Shown here in pieces: positions 54,416 through 63,235 of a stretch of 64,000 nucleotides of DNA. The notes under the pieces are model-generated. The model was not told the origin of the DNA, did no database searches, and saw only the letters and a list, made by a program, of their open reading frames with translations. The translations under genes and the position numbers were made by a program. Each line of letters begins with the position of its first letter. The first letter of the stretch is position 1. This DNA is from Acidobacteriota bacterium (GTDB lineage Bacteria; Acidobacteriota; Terriglobia; Terriglobales; SCQP01): NCBI GenBank assembly GCA_021818955.1, contig JAKASR010000017.1, forward strand, positions 18,159 to 82,158. The letters are read 5' to 3'.

Positions 54416-55315
54416 ATGTCGCAACGGAGAGTAGTAGCTCAACCTTGCGGACTGGCATTGGCAGTCAGCATCATTCTGGCGGGCGTGGCGTGGCGCGCGG
54501 CGGCGCAGACACCGGCTTCGGATTATGCCAAGCTGCAGCAGCTCACGTCGCAACTGCAAAATTCTCCGGCAAACGACGCCTTGCGCAAGCAGATCATCGC
54601 CCTGGCGCTGACGCTGCCGAGGCCTCCAGCGGAAAGCACCGCTGCGGTCGAGGCGCGCGGAGCCGGCATGTATGGCTTCAAGCATGCTCAATCGCCCGCC
54701 GATTTCTTCGATGCCGGCCAATCCTTTGATCATGCCGCCCTGCTCGCGCCCTGGGTAGCTTCTGATTATTACAACGCTGCTCAAGCCTTCAAAAAGGCCG
54801 GCCACTACCGCCGCGCCATCACCGAACTGCATTGGTATTTGGCGGCTGCGCCGCGCGCCGCTAACACCGAAGACGTGTTGGAACAGATCGGCGGATTAAA
54901 ATGGGCCAGCAGTCATCATGCCCCACAGGCAGCTACGGCGCAGACTTCCACGCCACAGTCCAGTGCCCAGAACCGCCAGAAAACTGATAGCTTGGCCGGA
55001 ATGTGGAAGATTTCATGTCAGGATAATTCCATCCTTGGGGTTTGTGGCCCCGGCGCTTTCATCGAGATCGGCGGAAGCCAGGGGAATTGGTCCGTTTGCT
55101 ACGATCAATATCCCAGTTCGGACCCCAATCGGCGATACATGACCGATAGCGTTGATGGCAAGCCATGCAATCGGTCTGAAGTGATATATTCCGGAGCGCG
55201 CATGATCAGATTCCGAGTCAATCGATTTACGATGAGCTGTACCAAACAAGCCGGCGAATTGACGTGCGACCTTGGAGGCAATACCTCCATGCATGCGTAC
55301 CGGGACCAGAAGTGA
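54416..55315 (+). CDS. Exported helical-repeat protein, tandem family member C
   Basis: 299 residues. N-terminus (MSQRRVVAQPCGLALAVSII) is the closest match to member A, in line with its origin by duplication. Helical half: LQQLTSQLQNSPANDALRKQ, MYGFKHAQSPADF, PWVASDYYNAAQAFKKAGHY. C-terminal half: SLAGMWKISCQD, FIEIGGSQGNWSVCYDQYP, TMSCTKQAGELTCDLGG. A strong purine tract (GTAGGGGGAAA) lies just before ATG 54416. Confidence 0.75.
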   Translation: MSQRRVVAQPCGLALAVSIILAGVAWRAAAQTPASDYAKLQQLTSQLQNSPANDALRKQIIALALTLPRPPAESTAAVEARGAGMYGFKHAQSPADFFDAGQSFDHAALLAPWVASDYYNAAQAFKKAGHYRRAITELHWYLAAAPRAANTEDVLEQIGGLKWASSHHAPQAATAQTSTPQSSAQNRQKTDSLAGMWKISCQDNSILGVCGPGAFIEIGGSQGNWSVCYDQYPSSDPNRRYMTDSVDGKPCNRSEVIYSGARMIRFRVNRFTMSCTKQAGELTCDLGGNTSMHAYRDQK

Positions 55316-55355
55316 TCGCGGAGCGTGAGACAGTAATTCGCTCAGGGACAATATC

Positions 55356-56267
55356 ATGCTTAAACTGACATGCCAACGCGCGAGAATCCGTCAACTGAAT
55401 CGAGCCGCCTGTGCTAGCCTGTTGCTCCTCTACCTCGGCACCCTGGCAGCCGGTCAGTCCGCTCTGTCGGCTGCGCCGTCCTACGCACAACTGCAGCAGC
55501 TTACGTCGCAACTGCAAAGTTCTCCGGCAAACGACGCCTTGCGCAAGCAGATCATCGCGCTGGCGTTGCAGTTGCCGGCGCCGCCGGCGGAGACCGCCGA
55601 TGCGCTTAAGGCCGAGGGCGCTGGCGAATATGCCTTCAAACATGCGCAGACGCCAGCGGATTTCTCCAGCGCGGCAGAAGCGTTCGAGCAGGCGGCGCGC
55701 ATCGAACCCTGGGTGGCAGCCAATTATTACAACGCCGGCCAAGCTTACGCGAAAGCGAAACGCTTCAAGCTCGCGATTGCGGCGTTGAATTGGTATCTGA
55801 CGGCTGCTCCCAATGCCGGCGATCGGGATGCCGTCCTGAAACGCATCGGTGCCCTGGAATACGCTCGGAGTCATCCACCGCATCCCCAGCCCGCTCCGAA
55901 TGTCCCACCACCGGCGCCGCCGGTCCGGATCCGGGTTGGCTTGAAAGGATATTGGCATTTCGTTTCGGGGAAGTGGGGCTATGGACCTTTTGCAGGAAAT
56001 AGCATTGTTACTAGTTTCAGCGGACTTCGAGGTCTCTCCATCACGGGAACGCGCGACGACTGGAGAGTGTGCATGGATTACGCCGGGTGCCCGGATCCGC
56101 GCCCTGGACACTTTCACGTCATCACTAACGAATCCGATGTCTATCAGGTCAAGTTCCATGATATTGGCTCCAACTGGACGTGCAACAGGACAGGTGCCAA
56201 CGCCATGGAATGCCTGTGGGCGCCCGTAAATGGCGGCGAAACGATGCGCCTACAGTTTGCACGCTGA
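55356..56267 (+). CDS. Exported helical-repeat protein, tandem family member D
   Basis: 303 residues. The signal peptide region differs from the others (CASLLLLYLGTLAAGQ). The helical half is nearly the same as in member A (EYAFKHAQTPADFSSAAEAF, PWVAANYYNAGQAYAKAKRF), while the linker is Pro-rich and the C-terminal domain (GLKGYWHFVSGKW, WRVCMDYAGCPDPRP, WTCNRTGANAMECLWAP) has diverged strongly. Last gene of the exported-protein row. Confidence 0.75.
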   Translation: MLKLTCQRARIRQLNRAACASLLLLYLGTLAAGQSALSAAPSYAQLQQLTSQLQSSPANDALRKQIIALALQLPAPPAETADALKAEGAGEYAFKHAQTPADFSSAAEAFEQAARIEPWVAANYYNAGQAYAKAKRFKLAIAALNWYLTAAPNAGDRDAVLKRIGALEYARSHPPHPQPAPNVPPPAPPVRIRVGLKGYWHFVSGKWGYGPFAGNSIVTSFSGLRGLSITGTRDDWRVCMDYAGCPDPRPGHFHVITNESDVYQVKFHDIGSNWTCNRTGANAMECLWAPVNGGETMRLQFAR

Positions 56268-56363
56268 TTGCCGGCCATGAGACATGAGGTATTGAATCCA
56301 TTCATGACTCTGGAGGTGGGGAAAATTCAACCGGCGTTTTGGGGAATATTAAGCCGACTTTGA

Positions 56364-56446
56364 CACTCCCAGATAAACCGCGCAAAATTGCCAGAACAAG
56401 GCGTACCACACCGTGCTTTCGCCCGGCCTGTCCTCGGGGGCGGCAG
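56364..56446 (-). pseudogene. Fragment duplicated from the AbiEi-Fic fusion gene
   Basis: 83 bases almost identical to 62321-62402, part of the N-terminal domain of the Fic fusion (ESTAWYASFWQFCAVYLG region), same orientation. A few substitutions and one added G. Isolated fragment with no other part of that gene nearby. Confidence 0.8.
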
Positions 56447-56760
56447 TGCAAACCCCCTATGCCGCCAAGATTGCCTTCGGCCTGATCGAACTGGCCTCGC
56501 TCGCCGCCTGGCTGGCCTTCGCCGGCCGCCGGCGCAAACTATCCGCCCTGCAGGCCGCGGCCGCGCCGCTGGATGCGACGAAGGCGCGTTAAATGCCCGC
56601 CGGCGATTTCGCAATCACCACTCCGGAAGGCGTGCGCTTTCACCTCACTCTTGCCGGACCGCCCGCCCGCGCCGCCGCCGCGCTCCTTGATTACGGCCTG
56701 CTGGGCGCACTCTTTGCGGGTTTCTCCGTCATCTCCGGCCCCCTCGGTTTGCCCCTGTAG
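56447..56760 (+). pseudogene. Remnants of a membrane protein end and an RDD-family N-terminus
   Basis: Up to the TAA at 56590-56592 the frame codes the tail of a membrane protein (AAKIAFGLIELASLAAWLAF then GRRRKLSALQ). ATG 56593 follows at once and codes 55 residues, TTPEGVRFHLTLAGPPARA then AALLDYGLLGALFAG, the typical start of an RDD-family protein, but a stop at 56758-56760 cuts it off. Both pieces look like broken ends of a former gene pair. Confidence 0.55.
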
Positions 56761-56848
56761 AACAAGGCCTTTACGCGGCGTTCAGCTATCCAAGCGCGGG
56801 AATCCGCTCCATGTCAACAATTCCCTGCGGTTGGGCGTCCTCGCGTAT

Positions 56849-57030
56849 TCATCTGTCTGAAAGTTGATCGAGGGCAGCCCTCATCTGCACGTCCTCGCCG
56901 GATCGAAGCGAATCGTACGTCCACCTCAATCGGAACGTCAGGCGTTACGCCAGTAGCTTCGAGCAGCTTTCCGTTCCATGTCAGGTATGCGGCGGTCGGG
57001 AGGTCAAGGATGAAGCCCATGCCGTTAACA
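56849..57030 (-). pseudogene. C-terminal remnant of an S41-family peptidase
   Basis: Codes FILDLPTAAYLTWNGKLLEA and TGVTPDVPIEVD, then after a frameshift EDVQMRAALDQLSDR and a stop, matching the C-terminal end of C-terminal-processing (S41) peptidases. The catalytic part is missing. Confidence 0.6.
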
Positions 57031-57197
57031 AGGGTTCAGCGCATGATATTCGCGCAAGGGATCGAAACCGAAGGCCGAGACTCCGCCAGGAGGCTCGGGG
57101 CGAAGCCTGAGAGCCCGGTCCGGGCTGAGCCGGATGCGCCCTTAACCCTCTGAAACCATTTAGGATCGGCTCCCGACGGTCCTCAAGACCAGACTTG

Positions 57198-57282
57198 GGT
57201 ATACTTAGCATGAAATAAGTCTATTAATCGGGGATAAAATACAGTCGTAGTATAACACATCGGTACATTCATGGTATACTAA
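57198..57282 (+). promoter_or_regulatory. Putative promoter/operator of the AbiE pair
   Basis: An AT-rich stretch with GGTATACTTA at 57198-57207, AGTATAAC at 57249-57256 and GGTATACTAA at 57273-57282. The last two form an inverted AGTATA...TATACT arrangement. AbiEi proteins commonly bind inverted repeats in their own promoter; TATACT at 57275-57280 could be the -10. Confidence 0.4.
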
Positions 57283-57313
57283 ATATGCATAAAGTCCCAC
57301 AGTATGTGAACAA

Positions 57314-58141
57314 TTGCAAGCAGGGTGTACCTTGGAGCTAAAACGCTTTTCTTCCCATGCACGAGCGCGGGTCTCGGCGGTGCTGCAAGCCGCGAAAGAC
57401 CTGGTGACCATCGAGGATGCCATGCGGGCTCTGTCGCTGGATCGGCGGGCCGCGATCAAACTGCTTTCCAGATGGCAACACCAGGGTTGGATAAAGCGTG
57501 TCGGACCTGGAATCTATGCGCCTATTCCTGTCGGCGCCTCCTCGACCGAGCAGGTGCTCAAAGATCCCTGGGTGCTGGTGCCGGCCTTGTTCTCGCCGGG
57601 CTACATCGGCGGATGGACAGCGGCCGAGCACTGGGATTTCACCGAGCAGCTCTTCCGCAATATTTTCGTGTTCACGGCGAAGCCGTTCCGCACCAAGGAG
57701 CAGACGGTGCAAGGCGTTTCCTTCACACTGAAACGCACGCCCGAAAACGCCATTTTTGGGCTTAAGACGATCTGGCGCGGTCAGGCGCGGGTTTCCATTT
57801 CTGACAAGCACAGAACCATCGTCGATTTGCTGGCGGAGCCGGCGGCGGGCGGCGGTATCCGGCATGTTGTGCAATGCCTGCACGCCTACCTCCGGGACAA
57901 GGAAGCCGATGCCGATACGCTCATTCGCTATGGCGAAAAGCTCGGTAACGGCGCAGTGTTCAAGCGTCTGGGTTTTCTGGTATCCGGGATGCCGGGGAAC
58001 GAGCGTCTGGTCCAAGTGTGCCGCGAGCGCTTGACGGCCGGAAACGCGAAGCTCGATCCCACGCTGCCGTGTCGCCGCCTGGTCAAGGCCTGGCGCCTCT
58101 GGATTCCGAAAAACTGGTCGGCGGAGGCTGGCCGTGATTGA
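57314..58141 (+). CDS. AbiEi-family antitoxin/transcriptional regulator
   Basis: 275 residues from TTG 57314 (TTG 57332 is an alternative). N-terminal winged helix (LVTIEDAMRALSLDRRAAIK, then GWIKRVGPGIYAPIP) and an AbiEi C-terminal domain (PALFSPGYIGGWTAAEHW, IFVFTAKPFRTKEQTVQG, SISDKHRTIVDLLAEPAAGG). It is the antitoxin of a type IV AbiE-type system and overlaps the toxin start by 8 bases, the usual arrangement. Confidence 0.82.
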   Translation: MQAGCTLELKRFSSHARARVSAVLQAAKDLVTIEDAMRALSLDRRAAIKLLSRWQHQGWIKRVGPGIYAPIPVGASSTEQVLKDPWVLVPALFSPGYIGGWTAAEHWDFTEQLFRNIFVFTAKPFRTKEQTVQGVSFTLKRTPENAIFGLKTIWRGQARVSISDKHRTIVDLLAEPAAGGGIRHVVQCLHAYLRDKEADADTLIRYGEKLGNGAVFKRLGFLVSGMPGNERLVQVCRERLTAGNAKLDPTLPCRRLVKAWRLWIPKNWSAEAGRD

Positions 58142-59455
58142 CCGCCGGGAACTGCTCGCCCACTCCGGCAATCTTGGACTGCGGCCGGATGTCGTCGAGA
58201 AGGATTATGTTCTCAGCTGGCTCCTTGCGGGAATATTCAGTCATCCGGCATTGGCTGACTCATGGGTATTCAAGGGCGGAACCTGCCTGAAGAAATGCTA
58301 TTTCGAGACATATCGGTTCTCCGAAGATCTCGATTTCACGCTCACGGACGAATCCCATCTCAACGTCGAGTTCCTGGTCAGAACATTTCAGGAAATTGCC
58401 AACTGGGTCTATGAGCAGGCCGGCATCGAGCTTTCGCGCGAAAAGGTTTCCTTCGAAGTCTTTCGCACCCGGAGGGATCGCCCCGCCGGGCAAGGGCGCA
58501 TTTCCTATCGCGAACCAATAGCGCCGTCATCGGGAGACCTGCCCCGAGGGTCAAGCTTGATCTCACGGCAGACGAATTGGTGGCCCTGGCGCCGGTCATG
58601 CGTCCCGTCCTCCACGCCTACTCCGACGCGCCGCCTGCCGGGATCATGGCGCGCTGCTACAGCTACGAAGAAATCTTTGCCGAGAAGGTGCGCGCGCTCG
58701 GCGAGCGCGCCCGACCACGCGATCTTTACGGCGTCATCAACCTGTTCCGGCACGACGAGTTTCATCCGGCGGCGGCAGTGATCCACGACGTGCTGAGCCG
58801 CAAGTGCGCGTTCAAGGGCGTTGTCATGCCGACAGTCGCCGGCCTTGCTGCATTGAGGGAAGAACTCGAAGCGGACTGGTCGGTGATGCTGACGCACCAA
58901 CTCCCGGCGCTTCCGCCCGTCGATGCTTTCTGGAGCGAGCTTCCTGCCCTGTTCGCCTGGATCGAGGGCGGTCGGCCGCTCCCGGTTCCCGCGGCATTCC
59001 CGTTGGCGACAGGCGACATGGTTATTCGTCACCCAGCCGGCACCCTGAGCTTTGCTGGCATGACGACCAGCGCGCCGCTGGAGGTCATTCGTTGCGCCGC
59101 CTCCAACCGCCTGTGCGTCGAGCTTGATTACATCGACGAAAGCGGTCGTCGCAGCGTAAGGCTTATCGAGCCGTATTCGCTGCGGGAAACCCAGGCTGGC
59201 GACATCCTGCTCCACGCGGATCGGGCGGACAGCCATCAGCATCGCACCTACCGCGTCGATCGCATTGTCGGGGCGCGTGCCACGCAGCAGACGTTTACGC
59301 TACGCTACGCAGTTGAACTCACGCCAATGGGGCCGATTTCCGTTCCGCCCGCAACCTACACGCCGCGCGTGACAGTGCCGCGCCCGCGACAATCGCGGAG
59401 TTCCTCTCATTACGGGCCGACCTACGTGTACGAATGCGGTGGAGGGCGGCGGTGA
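58134..59455 (+). pseudogene. AbiEii-type nucleotidyltransferase toxin with WYL-like tail, frameshifted
   Basis: Starts GTG 58134 (MIDRRELLAHSGNL). The nucleotidyltransferase core VFKGGTCLKKCYFETYRFSE then DLDFTL (about residues 44-70) is intact. Near 58538-58549 the frame shifts (net loss of one base or gain of two): the first frame stays open to 58781, while the family sequence resumes as RVKLDLTADELVALAPVM and EEIFAEKVRALGERARPRDL. From about residue 325 a WYL-like domain follows (LCVELDYIDESGRRSVRLIE, then TYRVDRIVGA). One base decides between a live gene and a pseudogene, so a sequencing error is possible. Confidence 0.75.
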
Positions 59456-59709
59456 GCGGCCGGCCCAGGCGCTTACCCGCTTCGCCTGGAAAATAATCCC
59501 GCAACCTTAATCACGCAGGCTTACCGAAAGCACACAATACATGCCGCCTCTCATCCCCTGCGATCCATCCACTTACTCGTCTCTCTTCAAGGCTCGCAGT
59601 AAACTCCCGCTAGCCCCAATCTGCTGATTCGAGGTCAGTTCGCCTGTGCTCTGCAACGCGCAGCCGAGAGAGCGTGATCGGCCCGGAGGGCGTCAGTAGG
59701 GCGTTCGCC

Positions 59710-60162
59710 TTACTTTACAAGCCGATCGTCCCAGATTATTGGCGCCGGATCCCCAGCTTGAAGACGGTGAAAATCCGGATGGGTCGTGTTGAGTATCAAA
59801 TTGAACTCAGGCCCATGTGTCACAACGCTGGGCACTCTGAGAATCGGTGTTCTCTTGTCGTCATACCAGGCATCTCCGAATTCTCTGGATATTCGCTCAT
59901 CCGGATCGTCCCAGCCCGGCAGGTCGCCCGGAAGGACAGTCTCAATAGTGACATCGTCCGGAATAAAGATGTGAACGGCCTTGTGGTGTTTCGGAAGCGT
60001 CGGCGCATTTCTGTGCGCCAGCACTTCAAGCATCGCGGCAGCGTAGGATTCCGAAGCGTAGATGACGCGCTTGCCTACAGAATTCCATCGTCCGCTATAC
60101 ATTGCGGCGCCGGTCGGGTCAAAAATTGGATAGCGGGAATCCGCGATGCGATAAGCATCCAT
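59710..60162 (-). CDS. RES-domain toxin (NAD-degrading type)
   Basis: 150 residues. AYRIADSRYPIFDPTGAAMY, SGRWNSVGKRVIYASESYAA and AMLEVLAHRNAP are the RES-domain signature, with the Arg, Glu and Ser of the name visible. RES toxins of the RES-Xre type II systems degrade NAD+. Start ATG overlaps the antitoxin's TAA stop (TAATG), so it is coupled to it. Length is normal for the family. Confidence 0.88.
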   Translation of the reverse strand: MDAYRIADSRYPIFDPTGAAMYSGRWNSVGKRVIYASESYAAAMLEVLAHRNAPTLPKHHKAVHIFIPDDVTIETVLPGDLPGWDDPDERISREFGDAWYDDKRTPILRVPSVVTHGPEFNLILNTTHPDFHRLQAGDPAPIIWDDRLVK

Positions 60163-60584
60163 TAGACCGGCAATCCAAACAACAGTTTGTTGAGGACGGA
60201 CTCAACCCGGCGCGCTCCAATTTCAGTTTGGGCGGCTTCGAGCGGCGTGTTGCCGTCGAGTTCCCTGTGCGGTGCATTCATCCACTGGCGTGCTTCGTCC
60301 CGGTCGTCGAGAACATATTCGGCAAAAGCAAGCATGCGGGCAAGGCGCTCGATCCGCTCGCTCTCCTGCCTCGAGAGACGCTTCTGCCGACGCTTCCAAG
60401 TGGCCGCAGGAATGACCTTGAACTTGAACGCGCTGGCGGCCCGCGCGTCACGGTACAGGCGCGAGGAGAGCAGAACCAGCGACCTTTTCGGTAAGCCCGC
60501 ATTTACGGCGCTGTCGAGTTCCTGCATGGAGCGGACCGAGGTGCCGAGTCCGAGGATTTCAGCGATGGGCTGCGCAGTAACCAT
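60162..60584 (-). CDS. Xre/MbcA/ParS-type antitoxin of the RES toxin
   Basis: 140 residues from ATG 60584 (GTG 60596 is the longer option). GTGAGG ends six bases upstream of this ATG, which favours it. Xre-like fold: KRSLVLLSSRL followed by KVIPAATWKRRQKR, RLARMLAFAEYVLDDRDEAR, and the toxin-binding C-terminal DGNTPLEAAQTEIGARRVES typical of the MbcA/ParS antitoxin domain. Confidence 0.85.
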   Translation of the reverse strand: MVTAQPIAEILGLGTSVRSMQELDSAVNAGLPKRSLVLLSSRLYRDARAASAFKFKVIPAATWKRRQKRLSRQESERIERLARMLAFAEYVLDDRDEARQWMNAPHRELDGNTPLEAAQTEIGARRVESVLNKLLFGLPV

Positions 60585-60743
60585 ACTCAACCTCACTGGT
60601 ATCAGTATAGCCCAAAATGTGGCTCACTTGGAACATACGTTGAAGACCATGTGATTACCCGGCGACGGTTCCTCGAAGAGCCGCTTCAGTATCCAGCAAA
60701 CCCAGAAGTCCTTTTCTACTATGGCCGGGCTCATTCCGAGCCG

Positions 60744-60960
60744 TCATGCCGACTCGCCAACCAGCAACATCCTGTGCAGCTCATCATCGGGGCATGTTTC
60801 AAACTCGAACTTTTCATAGAACGCCCTCGCCTGTTGATCGATGGCATGAACCAGAACCGCTCAAATCCATAAAATGTTTGCTGCTTCTTTCCATGCGGGA
60901 TAAAGTATCTTTCAGGAGCGCTCTGCCGGCTGTCGGCGCGCCCATCAAATAGAAGCCGAC
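60744..60960 (-). pseudogene. GNAT acetyltransferase remnant
   Basis: On the minus strand AVLVHAIDQQARAFYEKFEF then ETCPDDELHRMLLVGESA and a stop at 60744 is the C-terminal end of a TacT-like GNAT domain. Upstream, in another frame, GRALLKDTLSRM resembles the acetyl-CoA-binding helix. The order is right for one gene broken by frameshifts; the N-terminus and any DUF1778 antitoxin are absent. Confidence 0.6.
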
Positions 60961-60997
60961 CGCGCGTTCCGGCGGTGGCCAACAACAATGGCGTTGC

Positions 60998-62566
60998 CTA
61001 TTGACCCTCGCCCGGAACTGGCGCTGGCGGCAAGGGCTCACCGGCCATCCGCTTTTCGACGAGGCGCGCCAGGAAGTCCGCGAACGGCTTGATCTCCTCG
61101 CCCACGCTGGCCTTTTCTAGAGCCGCCAAGTAGGTCTTTCGTTCTTGAAGCGAGATGACGGTCCACGGGTATCCGCCTGCTGTCAACATAAGATTCATCA
61201 GTAAGCGGCCCATGCGTCCGTTGCCGTCCATGTAGGGATGGATATAGACGAACACAAAATGCCCGAGGACCACGCGGACGGCAGGTTCGGGTTCTTCTGT
61301 CATGAGACTGAAGAATGCCGGCATCGCATCCCTCACGGCGTCGCGGTTCATGGGCACGTGCATGGATTGACGGATATAGACCTGGCCGTTGCGATATCCG
61401 GCGAGATCGGCGGGCTTGAGAATGCCGGCCGTCACGCTCGGGGCAAACATCTGCCGATACCATTCGCGGTGGTCTTCTTCGGCTACGACGCCAGGATTCT
61501 CGCCCCTCAAAACTCTGGCAACGCTCTTCTCCACGGCCTGATAGGCCTGCCAGTAGCCGCGTGCCGCCATGGCGTTGGCCTGCTCCCGATCCAGCTCATT
61601 GGCTTCCGGATTCCAGTTTCCGCTCCGGACACGCTCGATCAGTTCGGGCGTGACGTGATAGCCCTCGATCGAAAGGGAATGGTAGGCATCGGTGACAAAT
61701 CCCTCATCGACCCGTTTTATGTAGATACGCGGATTGAGCGCCAGCGCCGGCGCTTTCGGAAAGCGGTCCAGAATGGGTCGGCGCATCTTTTCCCACAAGA
61801 GCCTAATCCTGTTCCCATAGGGCGAGATCTCCCTCGCTGTCAGGGCGCGCGTGGGACGATCCTCAAACGGATCGAACTCGCGGACGTCATAGCCGGCTGC
61901 CGCCATGGTCGCGAGGATCTCGTCCGCCATGCGGTCACGCCCGGCATTGCGTAACGCGCCCGCAATCCTGCCGGCGATCCGGCTGTGCCCCCCTTCGAGC
62001 AGCTTGGCCAGCAGACCTGAAACATCACGCATCGCTGACAGGGCCGCTCGTACATTAGTCGGGTGACTGGGAAAATAGCGCGGTGAGCAGGCGATCAGCG
62101 CTGCATTCAGAGAGAAGATCCGCAATCCCTCTCTTTCGTCCCGATCGGCGGCCGGAGGCAGCGCCGCGCGAACGTCGAACAGTGACGTGCCATGGGGTAG
62201 TGCCATTGCCTTGTTGCTCCCCTTCGGGGCTCGAATCAGGAGTTGGTGCGGAACCGTCCAGTCGCCGCTGAGCAGGGATAGCGACTGTTCCGGAGACAGG
62301 CACCAGTTTTTGCCAAAACGCACTCCCAGGTAAACCGCGCAAAATTGCCAGAACGAGGCGTACCACGCCGTGCTTTCGCCCGGCCTGTCCTCGGGGCGGC
62401 AGGGAATGTACCAGCCCTTGACGACTTCACGGAGGAATCCGCTGGCGAGCAGCCGTTCCCGTTGGGTACGCGGCAAATCCCTTGCTCGTATGGCGACTCC
62501 GTGGGCTCGTTGAAGACGATGCAGTAGTTTGAGCGATGCCGCGAGTTTTTCCGATGGTGAGGACAT
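60998..62566 (-). CDS. Fic-family AMP-transferase fused to an AbiEi-like N-terminal domain
   Basis: 522 residues from ATG 62566 (MSSPSEKLAASLKLLHRLQR); a longer GTG/TTG frame upstream is unlikely. Residues about 1-230 resemble AbiEi proteins (winged helix LASGFLREVVKGWYIP; LSLLSGDWTVPHQLLIRAP; LRIFSLNAALIACSPRYF). The Fic domain occupies the C-terminal half: the inhibitory S-x3-E-G motif SLSIEG at about 295-300 and the active site HPYMDGNGRMGR at about 443-454. An intramolecular inhibitory motif means a class II/III-like self-controlled enzyme. A fragment of this gene is duplicated at 56364-56446. Confidence 0.82.
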   Translation of the reverse strand: MSSPSEKLAASLKLLHRLQRAHGVAIRARDLPRTQRERLLASGFLREVVKGWYIPCRPEDRPGESTAWYASFWQFCAVYLGVRFGKNWCLSPEQSLSLLSGDWTVPHQLLIRAPKGSNKAMALPHGTSLFDVRAALPPAADRDEREGLRIFSLNAALIACSPRYFPSHPTNVRAALSAMRDVSGLLAKLLEGGHSRIAGRIAGALRNAGRDRMADEILATMAAAGYDVREFDPFEDRPTRALTAREISPYGNRIRLLWEKMRRPILDRFPKAPALALNPRIYIKRVDEGFVTDAYHSLSIEGYHVTPELIERVRSGNWNPEANELDREQANAMAARGYWQAYQAVEKSVARVLRGENPGVVAEEDHREWYRQMFAPSVTAGILKPADLAGYRNGQVYIRQSMHVPMNRDAVRDAMPAFFSLMTEEPEPAVRVVLGHFVFVYIHPYMDGNGRMGRLLMNLMLTAGGYPWTVISLQERKTYLAALEKASVGEEIKPFADFLARLVEKRMAGEPLPPAPVPGEGQ

Positions 62567-62659
62567 ACGCGAACGCTTATTGAGCGAACAGGGCGCGGCG
62601 CTTAGGTTTTCGCGCCCTACTGTCACTAGGGTTTTGTGCCGTGCAGTGATTAGGCTATT

Positions 62660-62938
62660 ACGTTGTACCACACTCGCGCCGCTGTCATCCAGCCGCGTGG
62701 TGGCGGAGAGCCATTAATTCCACGCTGTCCACGCGGAGGAGCCTCACGTCGGATGGGAGGGACACTCTCGGTTGACCCCCCGGATGGGGGGCGAATTCCG
62801 GTGGCAGTGTTGGTGGCATGTTGTCGTAGGGCTTCACCGCTTGGCTTTCGCGCCACGGCGCCTCCCTGCTACGAGGCTTGAGTCTCTTGGCCTCGGCCGG
62901 ACTTGCACCGGCTGGTTGATGTGACCTTGCCTGGACAC
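62660..62938 (-). other. Structured, possibly group II intron-derived sequence
   Basis: Read on the minus strand from 62938, a GTGTCC start is followed by complementary CCGGTGC...GTCCGGCC-like and GAGGC...GCCTC-like arms, then GCGCCGTGGCGCGAAAGCC and later a GTGAGGCTCCTC stretch. It interrupts the transposase frame cleanly after RYRRRWQV. This looks like the 5' part of a group II intron RNA, but no reverse transcriptase or clear domain V was found. Confidence 0.3.
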
Positions 62939-63226
62939 GCCGACCTGCCAGCGTCGCCGATAGCGGCGTAATGGCCGGCCATCCTGGGTTGGGCCATGCC
63001 GTCGGGAACGATGCGGCGCGATCATTTCGATGCCATATTGCTGCTGTAGCTGCTGATCCAGCCCATCGCTGTCGTAGGCTTTGTCGCCGATCAAGCGGGC
63101 TGGCAGTTGATTTAGAAAGCTGTGTCCCAGAACTTCTTCGACGAGCTGGCTTTCGTGGGGTAAAGCAGCCTGGATACTGAGGGCGATAGGAATACTGTGG
63201 CGAACGTTCAGTCCGGACCGTAGCAA
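62939..63226 (-). pseudogene. IS5-type DDE transposase remnant
   Basis: Codes ALPHESQLVEEVLGHSFLNQ, LPARLIGDKAYDSDGLDQQL and APHRSRRHGPTQDGRPLRRY, then RRRWQV, the middle/C-terminal region of IS5-group transposases including the second catalytic Asp (GDKAYDSD). The N-terminus is missing and the expected ERLFAWLQNF-like end with the catalytic Glu is replaced by unrelated sequence at 62938. Confidence 0.75.
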
Positions 63227-63235
63227 CTTCCTGCT

